Below are positions 21,101-28,966 of a stretch of DNA of 64,000 nucleotides, piece after piece. The DNA lies in assembly GCA_934045075.1 (NCBI GenBank), contig OW203724.1, positions 23,713,721 to 23,777,720 on the forward strand. The letters run 5' to 3'. Under the pieces are notes generated by a model, which was not told the origin of the DNA, made no database searches, and saw only the letters and a list, made by a program, of their open reading frames with translations. The position numbers were made by a program, and so were the translations under genes. Origin of the DNA: Yponomeuta sedellus (Eukaryota > Arthropoda > Insecta > Lepidoptera > Yponomeutidae). Within the stretch, counting starts at the first letter, position 1; each line of letters opens with the position of its first letter.

Positions 21101-23663
21101 CCGCCACGCGTCTCGATCCCTCTCCGCCTCTCTATTTTTTTAATCTTTTTTTCTAGCTACCTCATTTATGATTGACAGCCGATGTTGCCAACACAAACTG
21201 CTTAGATTCGTGTCTCGTCACGACACTTGTATTATAAAATATGTTATACTTAGTTATACTTAACAATAAAATCGTGTTGGAATTGGTTTACTACCATGGA
21301 CTAGGATCGTTTATATAGTCGTCTATTCTATAATATGCCTTTTTACATAGCGAATTTTTAATGAAACTCGCGAAGTTTGAAAAGAGTAGCGACTAAGTTT
21401 GTATTATGCATACAAATTTTGAACAAAAATCACTTTGTCATCCGTCAGCCCATTTGTCTGTCTGTCAAGACCCATTAACTAAAAATTGCGTGGCGGTCGA
21501 GTTGAAATTAAAACCTTCACAGTCCCCTGAAAACATCAGGCTTCTTAGCGCAAAAAAATGCATATTTCGACACTTGAGCGAATCAAATTTTGGGTACCAA
21601 CTTTTATTTAATTCAAAAATTTTGCAAGTAATATCGTCTTATACTACAAATAGATAACAAAATCCAAAAACTATACATTTATGATTATATTATTTTTAAT
21701 GCACTAACCCGTGCTAAGGACAATTTTAAAAACCTATTTAGAGGCTAAAAATTCCACCCAAAATATATTTATGTTTAAATCAAACAAAAAAATTGTGTTT
21801 ATCACGCGGGAAAAGCTCGGAAATACTGCGAGATTCGATTCTTAACTGTTTATTGTAAGTAACTATATACCTTCAAATTTGTACGAAACCCTCGGTGGTC
21901 CAACCCTCGCTTGGCCGGTTTTTTATCATCTTATCGAGGGTGTATCAAAATATCTTTATATGTGCAAAATTGTAGGAAGGTGAGGCTTTCTACTCATTTT
22001 TTACATTACAATATTCATGGGAAAACTTTCGATATCACAAGAAATAATTCAACAACTAAACAAAATCTATACACGTCAAACGTTAGCTAATATATTTCAA
22101 GCATTGCGTAGTTAATAAATACCACTTTAGTCATATCACAGATAAAATTAACTTCGTTTTCAGGCAAGGTGCCATTTCCGAGACTTATCTTCGTGAAATG
22201 GGCGTTCCTGAACCACATAATCAAGTTTTTTCTTGTTAAACTGCCGTTCTCCCTAATGGACATCTTTTTGACGTGCTTCGGAAAACCCAAGTAAGTACAA
22301 CCCAGGAAAAAAACTACTTCCATTACAAATTCCCGGCTAAGACGTGCGAGTGCAGTCTCACAAGCTAAAATAACCTTAAACACTTTTACAAAGCACAACA
22401 GGAACAAGCTTTATGCACTGCATTTTATGTACTGCAGTCATTTAATTTTGTAGTCTCTACTCTAACTTCTTAAATATTTATGGATTATTTAACATTAAAA
22501 TCATGTCGCCCGCTCTTTATCGCTACCTTAAACATTACCTTAAACAGTGTGGCCAGCCTTAGCGCAACAAGTTTAAAAAGGCGCCGTGATATGACTATGT
22601 CCAATGAAATGAAAAGAAGTGAAATGAAATGAAAAGATTTTATTTAAAGTAGCGCAGTCAAACTAGGTGTCCATTTCAAAATCCAGATCATTTTGGAGAG
22701 AATATGGACAAAAATACTTCAAACTTCGTCTTTGCAAAGTTCTTAATTAACAGTTTTTACGTAGTTATTATCTATAATATAAAAATGAATCACTGAGTGT
22801 GTTGGTAAGCGGAAATCTCGAGAGCAGCTGAACCGATTTCGTTAATTCTTTTATTAATATTTCTTGAAGTACGAGGATGGTTCTTACGGAGAGAAATAAA
22901 ATAATAAAATTAAAGAATCGACTGTTAGGCGGTACGAAGTTCGCTGGGTCAGCTAGTCTATAATATAAAAATGAATCGCTGAACGTGTTGGTAAGCGCAA
23001 ATTTCAAGAGCAGCTGAATCGATTTCGCTAATTCTTTTTTTAGAATATTTCTTGAAATACGAGGATGGTTCTTACGGAGAGAAATAAAATAAAAAAATTA
23101 AACAATCGACTGTTAAGAGGTACGAAGTTCGCGGGGTCAGCTAGTAAAATAAAGAACTCATGCATTGTAGTGGCTTTAATTCCAGACGTCGTTGTCATCT
23201 AAATAATAATGCGTGCACCAAATCCTGAGCGATGCCAACGACTTGTTAGACGATAAAAAAAACATAACACGGTAGGCTGCTAAGAGGCTGAATTTTGTTT
23301 AATAATCACGCATCGACGACAGATGTTCAAAATTTTTCAGAAAATTCCTCATTGAATTTTTTTACGAATCTCACGCAAACATAGACGCAGCCATAGCGCG
23401 TATATACGATATTGTAACACTCTCAAAATGTTCACAGGTACACGAAATTGATACGGCAAACTAAGAAAATCGAGGACCTCATGACTTTCTTCACCAGCCA
23501 TTCGTGGCTGTTCAAAGATGGAAACGTGAGGCACCTCATCAACACGATGACCCCTAAAGACAGGGAAACCTTCTATTGTGACCCAAAGGAGATACAGTGG
23601 AAGACCTACATGGACGAGTACTGTGTGGGGGTCTTTAAGTACCTACTCAAGAAGAAGGTATAG
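9043..23663 (+). CDS. fatty acyl-CoA reductase gene 2, complete, ten exons
   Basis: This is a full fatty acyl-CoA reductase gene (acyl-CoA plus NADPH to fatty alcohol; in insects used for pheromone, wax and cuticular lipid synthesis). Exons: 9043-9129, 11012-11128, 12301-12423, 13566-13691, 14071-14218, 15096-15197, 16734-16920, 19248-19354, 22164-22290, 23438-23663. All introns are GT-AG and the phases join without a break to give about 449 residues, at the short end for insect FARs. Residues 21-29, TGGTGFLGK, form the Rossmann NADPH motif. VVFHLAATV, at about 112-120, is the conserved NAD_binding_4 block. STAY at 157-160 and YTFTK at 207-211 supply the Ser and YxxxK catalytic residues. KEPIPGW and GW(S)KVPFP mark the later conserved blocks, and residues from about 333 on are FAR_C with a hydrophobic stretch. 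The ATG was chosen because the NADPH motif follows at the usual distance; an upstream 5' UTR exon is possible. It is the paralogue of gene 1. Substrate specificity is unknown. Confidence 0.93.
9150..9330 (+). repeat. dispersed repeat (ATTCGACGC...GGTGAAGATCTTTGAA family)
   Basis: TTCAAAAAAGTCGAAGAGG, CGCATAACT-like and GGTGAAGATCTTTGAAGAC blocks match 27608-27840 and, reversed, 55665-55910. It lies just inside FAR intron 1. Class unknown, no ORF. Confidence 0.55.
9803..10038. mobile_element. fold-back MITE
   Basis: The ends ATATCGCACCCTCAGAACGA and its reverse complement open two arms of about 85 bases, including CATAGAGAGACATAAAAAGG on both sides. They enclose a loop of about 65 bases. It is in FAR intron 1. 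Confidence 0.85.
10125..10225 (+). repeat. LINE 3' UTR repeat
   Basis: TTTTAGCAATAAAGCCGCCA and GTACAATAAAGAATATTTT match the family at 8868-8985. Confidence 0.5.
10235..10345 (-). repeat. RTE-like LINE 3' end
   Basis: Reversed, it reads GGAGAGCCGAAGATTGGGC and GGGAGAGGCCTATGACCAGC, matching 14272-14408, the QQW-type tail of RTE elements. Confidence 0.55.
10587..10790 (+). mobile_element. SINE-B, full length
   Basis: A tRNA-like head (GGCGACCTCTGTGGCGTAGC, then GGTTCGAATCCC) with A and B box-like blocks. A body follows with GGATGTTTACATGTTTGTGA and ACACAGGGTATCCTAGTGTG, ending GTAAATGTTATGTTATT. The head is too diverged for a working tRNA. Copies also lie at 45365-45567 and elsewhere. Confidence 0.8.
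10794..10889. mobile_element. MITE (CGGGTCTAATCGCGATTA family), short copy
   Basis: The left end is CGGGTATAATCGCGATTATA and the right end is the reverse complement of CGGGTCTAGTCGCGATTATT. It is a short derivative of 12764-13100 and abuts a SINE-B tail. Confidence 0.65.
11012..11128 (+). CDS. FAR gene 2 exon 2
   Basis: Thirty-nine codons between a TTTACAG acceptor and a GTAAGT donor, phase 0 at both ends. It reads [10 protein letters not shown] to DKLLQGE, the normal continuation of the Rossmann fold in FARs. Confidence 0.93.
11528..11885 (+). mobile_element. 5S-headed SINE, diverged full-length copy
   Basis: The head is diverged (AGTTTAAGCTACACAGGGCGCG). The body follows with CTCGCAAGGCACGTTAAGC, GCCCCCGTGGTGGAGTATGG and GACCCGTGCCCCAGCAG. 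With the reversed copy 50 bases downstream it forms an inverted pair inside FAR intron 2. Confidence 0.75.
11937..12270 (-). mobile_element. 5S-headed SINE, reversed, next to FAR exon 3
   Basis: It runs in reverse from GTCAACCCTTTATATGTCCC to the head (CCTGTTGTTACTTAACCCAAG, GATTCCAATCGCTC). It ends about 30 bases before the FAR exon 3 acceptor. Confidence 0.8.
12301..12423 (+). CDS. FAR gene 2 exon 3
   Basis: Forty-one codons, phase 0 at both ends. It starts IFSRLRKDN, then VVPVVGDI and [10 protein letters not shown], the usual FAR block before VVFH. The acceptor is ATTATTTCAG and the donor is GTAAAG. It is squeezed between a 5S-headed SINE ending about 30 bases upstream and a tRNA-type SINE starting about 8 bases downstream. 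Confidence 0.9.
12431..12560 (-). mobile_element. SINE-A, reversed, next to FAR exon 3 donor
   Basis: TTAAAAACCTATTTAGAGGC, then the reversed core (GGGATTCGAACCCGCG, CTGAGCCAATGGGCGACTC). It begins about 8 bases after the end of exon 3. Confidence 0.85.
12764..13100. mobile_element. MITE (CGGGTCTAATCGCGATTA family), full copy
   Basis: Inverted ends CGGGTCTAATCGCGATTATT of about 25 bases. The body has TTCCCGACGTTTCGGCAGC. No coding capacity. It is in FAR intron 3. The target duplication is unclear. Confidence 0.75.
13177..13560. repeat. tandem duplication, about 199-bp period, before FAR exon 4
   Basis: Two copies, starting at 13177 and 13376, share ACACCTGGCMATAAAGTGGC, AAAAAGATGTACACAACACG and CTCTCGATCGCATATTTACG. 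The first has an extra 30 bases near its start; the second has an extra GCAGCTCGGGCCGCAAAC. It ends just upstream of the exon 4 acceptor. Origin unknown. Confidence 0.85.
13566..13691 (+). CDS. FAR gene 2 exon 4
   Basis: Forty-two codons, phase 0, after a TTATTTCAG acceptor and before GTAAGA. It holds [11 protein letters not shown] and [12 protein letters not shown], signature blocks of the FAR NAD-binding domain. Confidence 0.94.
13876..14058 (+). mobile_element. SINE-B, damaged head, next to FAR exon 5
   Basis: TTTACCATGCAAGAGGTCC, then AAAAAAACCCCAGGTCTTGG and CACAGGGCAGCGTACCCTAG. The first part of the tRNA-like head is lost. The tail GTAAATGTTATGTTATG runs to within about 12 bases of the exon 5 acceptor. 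Confidence 0.75.
14071..14218 (+). CDS. FAR gene 2 exon 5
   Basis: Forty-nine codons plus one base. It starts [11 protein letters not shown] (substrate-binding Ser region) and runs through [14 protein letters not shown]. The acceptor is TTTTTCAG and the donor GTATGT. A tRNA-type SINE ends almost at the acceptor. Confidence 0.93.
14272..14408 (-). repeat. RTE-like LINE 3' end
   Basis: Reversed, it reads GAGGTGGAGCGACGACATTC, then CTTGGGAGAGGCCTATGTCC, and translates to RWSDDI and LGRGLCP-type residues in alternative frames. Fragment only. Confidence 0.55.
14417..14660. mobile_element. MITE (CGGGTCTAATCGCGATTA family) split by a LINE tail
   Basis: The left part starts CGGGTCAAATCGCGATTATT. 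A LINE 3' end (GATCGTGGTAAGTGGCAGTC, about 14480-14575) interrupts it, and MITE sequence resumes at GCTGCCGAAACGTCGGG. The right end is decayed. Confidence 0.5.
14707..14893 (-). mobile_element. Helitron-like element (AAACCGCGGGTAACACCGCG family)
   Basis: Reversed, the 3' end reads AACCGCGGGTAACACCGCGG, then GCACAGCTAG followed by T: a GC-rich hairpin and CTAG as in Helitrons. The other end carries ATATATAAAGGCGAAAG. Related pieces lie at 37085-37165 and 39840-40289. Confidence 0.65.
15096..15197 (+). CDS. FAR gene 2 exon 6 (catalytic YxxxK)
   Basis: The split codon with exon 5 gives Asn; the exon then reads [16 protein letters not shown] and ends IVRPSI. It carries the YTFTK active-site tetrad residues. 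The acceptor is TTTCGCAG and the donor GTAGGT. Confidence 0.94.
15248..15316. repeat. imperfect palindrome (hairpin)
   Basis: AAAAATATTTACAAAAATAGT and its reverse complement flank a short centre in FAR intron 6. Probably a tiny MITE or a deletion product. Confidence 0.8.
16215..16598 (-). mobile_element. SINE-C, full length with 11-bp target duplication
   Basis: Reversed, it has a tRNA-like head (GCGGTGGTAGCTCAGTGGG, then GGTTCGATCCCGAGTG), a body with AACCCGCGGCTTGG and GTCCCAGGCACTACAGCG, and an ATT-rich tail. TTAAATCTGTA occurs on both sides (16204-16214 and 16599-16609). It is in FAR intron 6. Confidence 0.88.
16734..16920 (+). CDS. FAR gene 2 exon 7
   Basis: The frame continues through a split Val. 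The exon holds [16 protein letters not shown] and [13 protein letters not shown], both typical FAR blocks. The acceptor is TATTTTCAG and the donor GTAAGT. A 200-bp ACAT microsatellite starts 28 bases after the donor. Confidence 0.94.
16949..17148. repeat. (ACAT)n microsatellite, about 50 units
   Basis: A perfect tetranucleotide array 28 bases downstream of the FAR exon 7 donor. The long MYVC and YIHT reading frames across it are artefacts of the period. Confidence 0.97.
17405..17540 (+). repeat. 5S-headed SINE, 3' fragment
   Basis: CAACCCGGACTTGGTCCCTG, GTGGAGTATGGTCAAACC and AAAGAGACCCGTGC match the 3' half of the family. Confidence 0.65.
18096..18170 (+). repeat. tRNA-like head related to SINE-C
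   Basis: GCGGTCCCAGTGGGTAGAAC, ATGGACTTGGGTGCGAGAG and TTCCCAGTGCGGGC resemble the SINE-C head. The body does not follow, and the promoter boxes are degraded. Confidence 0.5.
18227..19187 (-). mobile_element. piggyBac-like element with internal deletion
   Basis: TTAA lies at both ends (18227-18230 and 19184-19187). The next bases are CCCGGCGTCATTG on the left and, reversed, CCTGGCGTCAATG on the right. Both ends also have a subterminal GGGTCTGTGAGACCC palindrome. TTAA duplication is the hallmark of piggyBac. Inside, the minus strand keeps only the two ends of a transposase. Non-autonomous, in FAR intron 7. Confidence 0.88.
18637..18939 (-). pseudogene. piggyBac-like transposase remnant
   Basis: One frame gives an acidic N-terminal segment ([20 protein letters not shown]). 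A shifted frame just after it gives the C-terminal cysteine-rich zinc-binding tail ([21 protein letters not shown]). The catalytic DDD core between them is missing. In intact enzymes (about 550-600 residues) these parts are hundreds of residues apart, so an internal deletion is clear. Confidence 0.78.
19248..19354 (+). CDS. FAR gene 2 exon 8
   Basis: A split Lys, then [18 protein letters not shown] and TSCVSRGW. The acceptor is TTCACAG and the donor GTAAGT. The exon starts 60 bases after the right end of a piggyBac-like derivative. Confidence 0.92.
19575..20080 (-). repeat. LINE 3' UTR, same family as 39240-39795
   Basis: Reversed, it matches the 3' region after the LINE reverse transcriptase at 38395-39193: ACAGACGACGTGATTGC, CATTCGAATGGTGGCGTGG and ACGGCCCGAAGGCGGCG, ending in a TTGAA-type tail. 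It is 5' truncated near 20080. Confidence 0.75.
20086..21225. mobile_element. solo-LTR-like element with 94-bp inverted ends
   Basis: It starts TGTCGTGACGAGACACG, ends with the reverse complement (...GTCACGACA), and is flanked by CTTGT on both sides (20081-20085 and 21226-21230). TG...CA termini with a 5-bp duplication are LTR-like, but the near-perfect inverted arms (20086-20179 and 21132-21225) are far longer than normal LTR ends. There are short frames only, none recognised. An AATAAA lies in reverse orientation at about 20762. It is in FAR intron 8, inside or at the end of a LINE 3' UTR. Confidence 0.65.
21695..21763 (-). repeat. SINE-A 3' fragment
   Basis: TGCACTAACCCGTGCTAAGG, then AAAACCTATTTAGAGGC and AATTCCACCCA; the tRNA-like core is missing. 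Confidence 0.7.
22164..22290 (+). CDS. FAR gene 2 exon 9
   Basis: A split Ser, then [16 protein letters not shown] and a hydrophobic stretch ending CFGKPK. It is equivalent to 354-480 of gene 1 in sequence, length (127 bases) and phase. Confidence 0.94.
22771..22956 (+). mobile_element. non-autonomous Helitron, first of tandem pair
   Basis: It starts TCTATAATATAAAAATGAAT and ends TCGCTGGGTCAGCTAG, with A before and T after, which is the Helitron rule (A-TC...CTAG-T). There is no coding sequence. Confidence 0.75.
22957..23144 (+). mobile_element. non-autonomous Helitron, second of tandem pair
   Basis: It begins immediately at the end of the first copy with TCTATAATATAAAAATGAAT and ends GCGGGGTCAGCTAG followed by T. 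188 bases, clearly homologous to the first copy but not identical. Confidence 0.75.
23438..23663 (+). CDS. FAR gene 2 exon 10 (terminal)
   Basis: A split Lys, then 74 codons and TAG. It holds [19 protein letters not shown] and [14 protein letters not shown], matching 1315-1540 of gene 1 in length (226 bases) and phase. No AATAAA is seen close to the stop; one is at about 24113. Confidence 0.93.
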
Positions 23664-24225
23664 GAATTGGATATCCAGCCTTTTCATAGCTTAAATTTGG
23701 TATTTTTTTATAAAATATTTTTTTTACTACTCTATCACCTAGCGATTTGCTAGCAATTTGATAGCGATGCGATTCCGCAGCGTCGTCACGATCCGTGTTC
23801 TGTAGATTGAGTAGCAAAATTGATTAATCTGGCAAAGAAATACTACTCACGGCTTTATTACTTCAAAGACGCAAGAAGCAGATACAAGTCAACGATGAGT
23901 CTGGGAGTATTAAATTTATTATTGTGGCGGCATCATGAAGATATTGTCTACGCCACAGCCGCAAGACGGCCTACCGCGCATGTGCGATTGCGCGCGCATC
24001 CAGCCGGCCGTTGCTATTAGTGGTTATATTCTCTTTGGTTGCTACAGAAATAACATTTCAGTCAAAAGCTACGCATTCTTGTAAATATTGTACATACGTT
24101 AGAGATAGGTTTGAATAAAACACGCATCTGTAAATACTGCATCAAGTTCACTTTAATTCAACCTGCAACAACTCTACATAATCAAGTAATCTACTAGGAG
24201 AGAACAACTACTACTAATTGTTGTC
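23664..24225. other. FAR 3' flank, unclassified
   Basis: There is no reading frame of note. GAATAAAACACG at about 24111 could serve as a poly(A) signal for FAR gene 2, or belong to an unidentified LTR-like stretch from about 23920. Confidence 0.35.
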
Positions 24226-24227
24226 TG

Positions 24228-24335
24228 GAAGAAATTACTTTTAGTAATAAGGCCGCCACTTGTAATTTACTGTTATGTTTTAAGTCATTTTAATGTAATT
24301 CCTGGTGTACATGCAATAAAGAATATTCTATCTAT
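24228..24335 (+). repeat. LINE 3' UTR repeat
   Basis: TTGTCTGGAAGAAATTAC, TTAGTAATAAGGCCGCCA and GCAATAAAGAATATTC match the family at 8868-8985. Confidence 0.55.
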
Positions 24336-24471
24336 GTACTGCCTATGTATCTTGCATGACAGATGGGATGATTTTTCAATTTAGTTATACGAGTAAATAA
24401 GGTTATGGTCGTTGTATCAACCACGGTTGATGCTCTAAGCGACGCTACGTCCGCATACACACGTATTATTT

Positions 24472-24632
24472 TCTGTAATATAAAAATGAATCGCAAATCT
24501 CGAGAGCAGCTGAACCGATTGCGCTAATTCTTTTTTTAGAATATTCCTTGAAGTACGAGTATGGTTCTTACGGAGAGAAAAAAAAAGAATCAACTGTTAG
24601 GCGGTCGGTACGAAGTTCGCTGCGTCAGCTAG
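24472..24632 (+). mobile_element. non-autonomous Helitron, third copy
   Basis: It starts TCTGTAATATAAAAATGAAT and ends TTCGCTGCGTCAGCTAG followed by T. It has a deletion near the 5' end relative to 22957-23144. Confidence 0.7.
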
Positions 24633-25049
24633 TCTTTAATATAATTCAAGTGGCGCGATTGTACAAAAAGGCGTCGACGGCAATAATCGCGACTTCGCTG
24701 CGCAATAGTATCGCTTTCAAATTGCTGGTATGATGGGGATCATAGAACCGATTTCTGAATTAAGAATGTCACTAAGTAAATGCTTAATTTACGTTCTGTC
24801 TCGCTCTTTTTTGGGAAATTTGAAAAGACAGCACTACAGTTAACTATTTACTAAGCAAAATTCTCAATTCAGATACTGGCCCTTAGGCTCTAATCAACTT
24901 CAATATTGCCCATATTTCATTAAAAAACTATCAGCAAACGAAATTCTTTTAGGAGCAGATGACGCTAATAATTTGCAAAGGTTCAAAATATTATTATAAA
25001 TACGGATTAAATTTAATCTTCTCAACTGTTTTTGTTTTCTATTACTGTC

Positions 25050-25165
25050 CAAAGGTTGTCTGGAAGATGTTAATTTTAGTAATAAGTCTGCCGTCTGTCT
25101 TCTTAGGTTAAAAAAACATCTGTGTTACTTCGCTTTCTATGGAAGATTATTAATAGCCTGCTCTC
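25050..25165 (+). repeat. LINE 3' UTR repeat
   Basis: CCAAAGGTTGTCTGGAAGA and TTTAGTAATAAGTCTGCCG match the family at 8868-8985. Confidence 0.5.
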
Positions 25166-25169
25166 TATA

Positions 25170-26390
25170 TATCTATTATATAAATTTTGTTTTATAATTA
25201 TTTTAATTTAATTTTGTTGAAATATCTTAACATAAAAATATTTACTCCTCGATTGATTAATTGAGATAAGTCGTTGTGTTCAGTGAAAGTTATTTTTATT
25301 GTTATAATTTATGAATATGGTAACAGCTTAATGTCAGCCTATCGCCGAAAAAATAATTTTTTATCTCCCATCTCGAAAAGAGTATTTTTGCCCTTTGATA
25401 TCTGAGTGAAAACGCCGTTTTTATCCGCTAGAGGATGAAGCAAATTGAATTTAGAACATCGTCTGCACTAAGTTTGTGCATTAAAAACATCATTAAACCT
25501 ATTTTATTAACCTACTTCTGCCTCCATGGTACCGAATTCACACAAATGAGTAGTTAGTTTCCTAAGTGAAATTTTCAATTTAGAAACTAGAAGATTTTCG
25601 TTCAGTTTCCCTTACTAACAAACATGGACTAGAAATTATTTTCAACTGCTTTCTAACTCAACTCGTAATAAATTTTAAAGTAACCCTACAAACATTTGGT
25701 CCCTTATTTCATTTATTTATAGTGTTAGAATAAACAACGTTTTACCAGTGTCGCTGAAACTGTTAATTGCTCCGGCACTAGTTTACGCTTGGCATAACTA
25801 ACTGGAGATGGAACACAATAACGTCTTTACAAATGAACGTGCGACAACCTTAAGGTTAAGGTCTAACTTTGAGAAGAAGTTAACTTGCATCAAGCACTTT
25901 GTCTTCTCTCGCTAACTGTAAAGGAAAACATCGTGAGGAAACATGGGTACAGTACTACACATCTTAAAAGTCCCTTCGGGAATCAACGTTCGCGCAGACT
26001 AGGAAGAAGTGTAACGAAAGTACCCGAAGCTATAGGTACATTCAACATCATCTTTAACCGATACGGTTGAGGTGCAGAATTGATTGCCGCAGTAGCGCTA
26101 CCTATTTCGCTCACACTAATATTGCCAAACCAATAGTCACTTGCATCGATGACGTTGAATCAACCAATAGCAACAAAGGCGCGCGGCCTACCATAAAATG
26201 AAACTATCTGATTGGTCGATCAACTTGCCGCACATCCAAAATTTGGTCATCTGCGCAGGTACATCGGCGAAACTTATTTCTTGTGTAGCACTGTATTCAC
26301 ATAGCTCAGCGCTTGAAATTGTCAATCCGCAGTGGGCACGCGTGGCGATTAAGCCCATTCTATCTTTTAGAGTGTACCTTTAATCGCCAT
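25170..26390. other. no gene recognised
   Basis: AT-rich sequence with dispersed fragments such as ACATCGTGAGGAAAC at about 25928, a short block shared with SINE-C-like repeats. No exon is supported. Confidence 0.45.
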
Positions 26391-26394
26391 CACC

Positions 26395-26490
26395 ACTAAT
26401 GAATGCTTATGAAGCGAAAAAGGTTTATCAGGATCGTGGCAAGTGGCAGACACTGGTCTGTGCCTACGCCTCTGGGATATAGGCGTCAGT
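26395..26490 (+). repeat. LINE 3' end fragment
   Basis: GAAGCGAAAAAGGTTTATC, GGATCGTGGCAAGTGGCAG and CCTCTGGGATATAGGCG match the end of 46130-46385. Confidence 0.55.
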
Positions 26491-26689
26491 TTTCTAAGGT
26501 ATGTGTCTCCGCCGACTCGTTAAATCAGTTGTCAGTTGTCTGTTTCAATTCAACATCATTTGAAGTAGTCAATCCTCGGTGGGTCACGCTAGGTGATTAG
26601 CCCACACTAACTCTATTTTAAAGAAGGTTTGTGCTCTACAGCAAGGTGTGCCTTCATATGCGATCTATAATAAAGTTCTGTCGTATCTT

Positions 26690-26877
26690 AAAAAAAAACC
26701 TATTTTAGAGGCTAAAAATTCCACCCATGCCAGGATTCGAACCCGCGACCTCTGGCACGGATAGCGCGGAGGTCGCGGGTTCGAATCCCGGCATGGGTGG
26801 AATTTTTAGCCTCTAAAATAGGTTTTTAAAATTGTCCTTAGCACGGGTTAGTGCATTAAGAGTAAAAATAGTATAAT
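26690..26877. mobile_element. SINE-A palindrome
   Basis: Reversed SINE-A (CCTATTTTAGAGGCTAAAAA to CGCGACCTCTGGCACGG) turns directly into forward SINE-A (GGAGGTCGCGGGTTCGAAT to CCTTAGCACGGGTTAG). The arms are nearly exact and the turn falls in the anticodon-arm region of the tRNA-like core. Confidence 0.85.
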
Positions 26878-27068
26878 TCTGTCGTATCGTCAAAATATCC
26901 TTTCTAGTTATAGAGAGGTCTTCATGAGTTTCTGTAATAATTTACGCTGAGTTAATATTATTTTCTATTACCTCTAACGATAATTTACTCCGCCTAAGAA
27001 CCCTTTAATTCTTCAATAACGAATTTGATTCTTACTGAACGTACACATTATTGCAAAAATAATGTTAA

Positions 27069-27117
27069 TATTAAGAGATTTTAAGGCATTATAATATAAG
27101 CCTTAAAATCTCTTAAG
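27069..27117. repeat. hairpin
   Basis: TTAAGAGATTTTAAGGC and its reverse complement are separated by about 12 bases (ATTATAATATAA). Function unknown; not a clear terminator. Confidence 0.8.
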
Positions 27118-27607
27118 GGGATCTCTAATCCGCTGTAATAACAGTGTATGTTTCGATAATGCATATATGTATTCGATAAAACATATAAAATCTTATGTCC
27201 GGGTTGTTATCGAAGACCTGCAAAAGATTTTCACCGATTTTTATAAACAAAATTGTGTTCCTATATTTGGTATGTCTGAGAATAGGTCGTAAGCTAATTA
27301 ATATAAATAAACAAAATTTCATCGGTCAGCTTGTTAATAATAATAAGGTTGAATAGCGCCAATAACACATTTTTATCGCTTTTGAGAAAAAAGTCTGACT
27401 ACCCAATCAAATCAAATTAAGAACCCAGAATCATTAGAGACCCTCTTAGGACCCATGGCTAAGAACTAAAGGCATCAACTTAAGACTACATAGCATTAAT
27501 GCATAGCATTAAGGCCATCCTCGGCATAAATGCTATGTCGGGTCCGCGAACTTAGGTCTCGGTCGTGGGACCTAAAAATCACAATCATCATGATTGAGAG
27601 AATAGTT

Positions 27608-27840
27608 GAACACTTTTTAACCGACTTCAAAAAAGGAGGAGGTTGTCAATTCGACGCTTTATTTTAACTATGTTTTCGCATAACTATATAAAATCTTAAC
27701 CGAGTTCGATTTTTTTTCTTTCGAATAGTTATAACGTCCCATTCGTCCCATTTTATTTTGGTGAAGATCTTTGAAAACTTCCAGTCATGGAGAACGGAAC
27801 TATTTGATGTTCAGCAGCAAATAAAGCCTAATGAGGCTCG
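27608..27840 (+). repeat. dispersed repeat (TTAACCGACTTCAAAAAAGG family)
   Basis: TTAACCGACTTCAAAAAAGG, CGCATAACTATATAAAATC and GATGTTCAGCAGCAAATAA match 55665-55910 in reverse and, in part, 9150-9330. There is no coding sequence; class unknown. Confidence 0.65.
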
Positions 27841-28210
27841 ATATCAACCCTTGTAGTCCCCACTGCTGGGGCACGGATCTCTTCCTGCATCGCAGAAAGA
27901 TTAGGCCATACTGTGGAGACACGGGGGACCAAGTCCGGTTTGGTGGAGGATTGTAAGACAGTGGCGGGCCTCACCGTCAGAAGTTATCAAGCCGCCCACA
28001 AGGCCTCTGACATGGCTTAACGACTGCTATTACATGACAGGCGGCACCAACGACTAAGTGTGCCTTGCGAAGCACGAAAGCGCATAGAAAAATGCCCCTA
28101 GGGGTAGTCACAGGACGGTCAACCATCCTGCGCCTGACCGCGCCTGTTGTTGCTTAGCACAAGTGATTGATTCTAATCACTCGGCTCGACTAGGCCACGA
28201 GCGCTCCCGG
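27840..28210 (-). mobile_element. 5S-headed SINE, reversed
   Basis: It runs from ATATCAACCCTTGTAGTCCC through CCGCCCACAAGGCCTCTGAC to the head, CCTGACCGCGCCTGTTGTTGC and AGGCCACGAGCGCT. Full length. Confidence 0.85.
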
Positions 28211-28249
28211 CTCCGGCTATGACGCTCATCCATTAGTAATATGCATGTT

Positions 28250-28600
28250 TTATAAAGTAAAGCGTAAAATTGATCTCAGGGTAATTTGGTGAAGTTTTGA
28301 TCAAGACTTTCAGAGATGGAAATTGAGAACTTAAAATTTGAAGGCAAAGAATGAAGTTATGTTTCGATTTTACAAACACTTTGTTCATTAAATCCTTTCA
28401 TTTGGTAGCTTCTCATTTTCTGGTATATGGCAGACATTGTTTCGAAGATAATCAGCTTGAAGTTCGTCCTTAAGAGGTTTTTAACTTCTATTGTAGATAG
28501 AAATATGCCGTTTTCACTTAAATATTTCATTTCATCGTCACTTCCAACAGCCGAAGCTGATAAATAGCCCAATAGCATCTAGATGTAAGGTACTGTTGCA
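28250..28600. repeat. dispersed repeat related to 55395-55640
   Basis: GGGTAATTTGGTGAAGTTTTGATC, CTTTCAGAGATGGAAATTGAG and, reversed, ATGCCGTTTTCACTTAAAT are shared with the reversed block at 55395-55640. The open frame across it has no family signature. Confidence 0.5.
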
Positions 28601-28713
28601 CGTATAAATTCAGAATTTATGTCCAAAAAAATTTATGTCCCATAATAAAAATACACCGTAGGCAGGTATTTATTGAAACTTCTAGTGATCGAAAAACATT
28701 TTTTTTAAATGAA

Positions 28714-28966
28714 TACCAACTTCTGTACACTAAGGCACTAAAAACGCAGAAATAATTCTAACGAATATGACCTCTAAATCCTCAATTCGTATATATCAAG
28801 ATATTATACAAGTACATCTTGTAATCATTCCAGACCAGCCAAGCCTATACGACTTTAAAATATTCATCTATAAACCTGTATATATACGAATTTCAAATTT
28901 AGATGTCATATTCATTTAAATTATTTCTGCGTTTTTAGTGCTTTAGTGTACAAAAGTCGGTTTTTA
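28714..28966. mobile_element. fold-back MITE
   Basis: CAACTTCTGTACACTAAGGC on the left pairs with GCTTTAGTGTACAAAAGTCG on the right. CTAAAAACGCAGAAATAATT has its reverse complement near the other end. Arms of about 70 bases. Confidence 0.75.

Noticed and set aside
23920..24180. A solo LTR starting TGTGGCGGCATC and ending GCAACA after an AATAAA
   Set aside because: The flanks give no 4-6 bp duplication and the boundaries are arbitrary.
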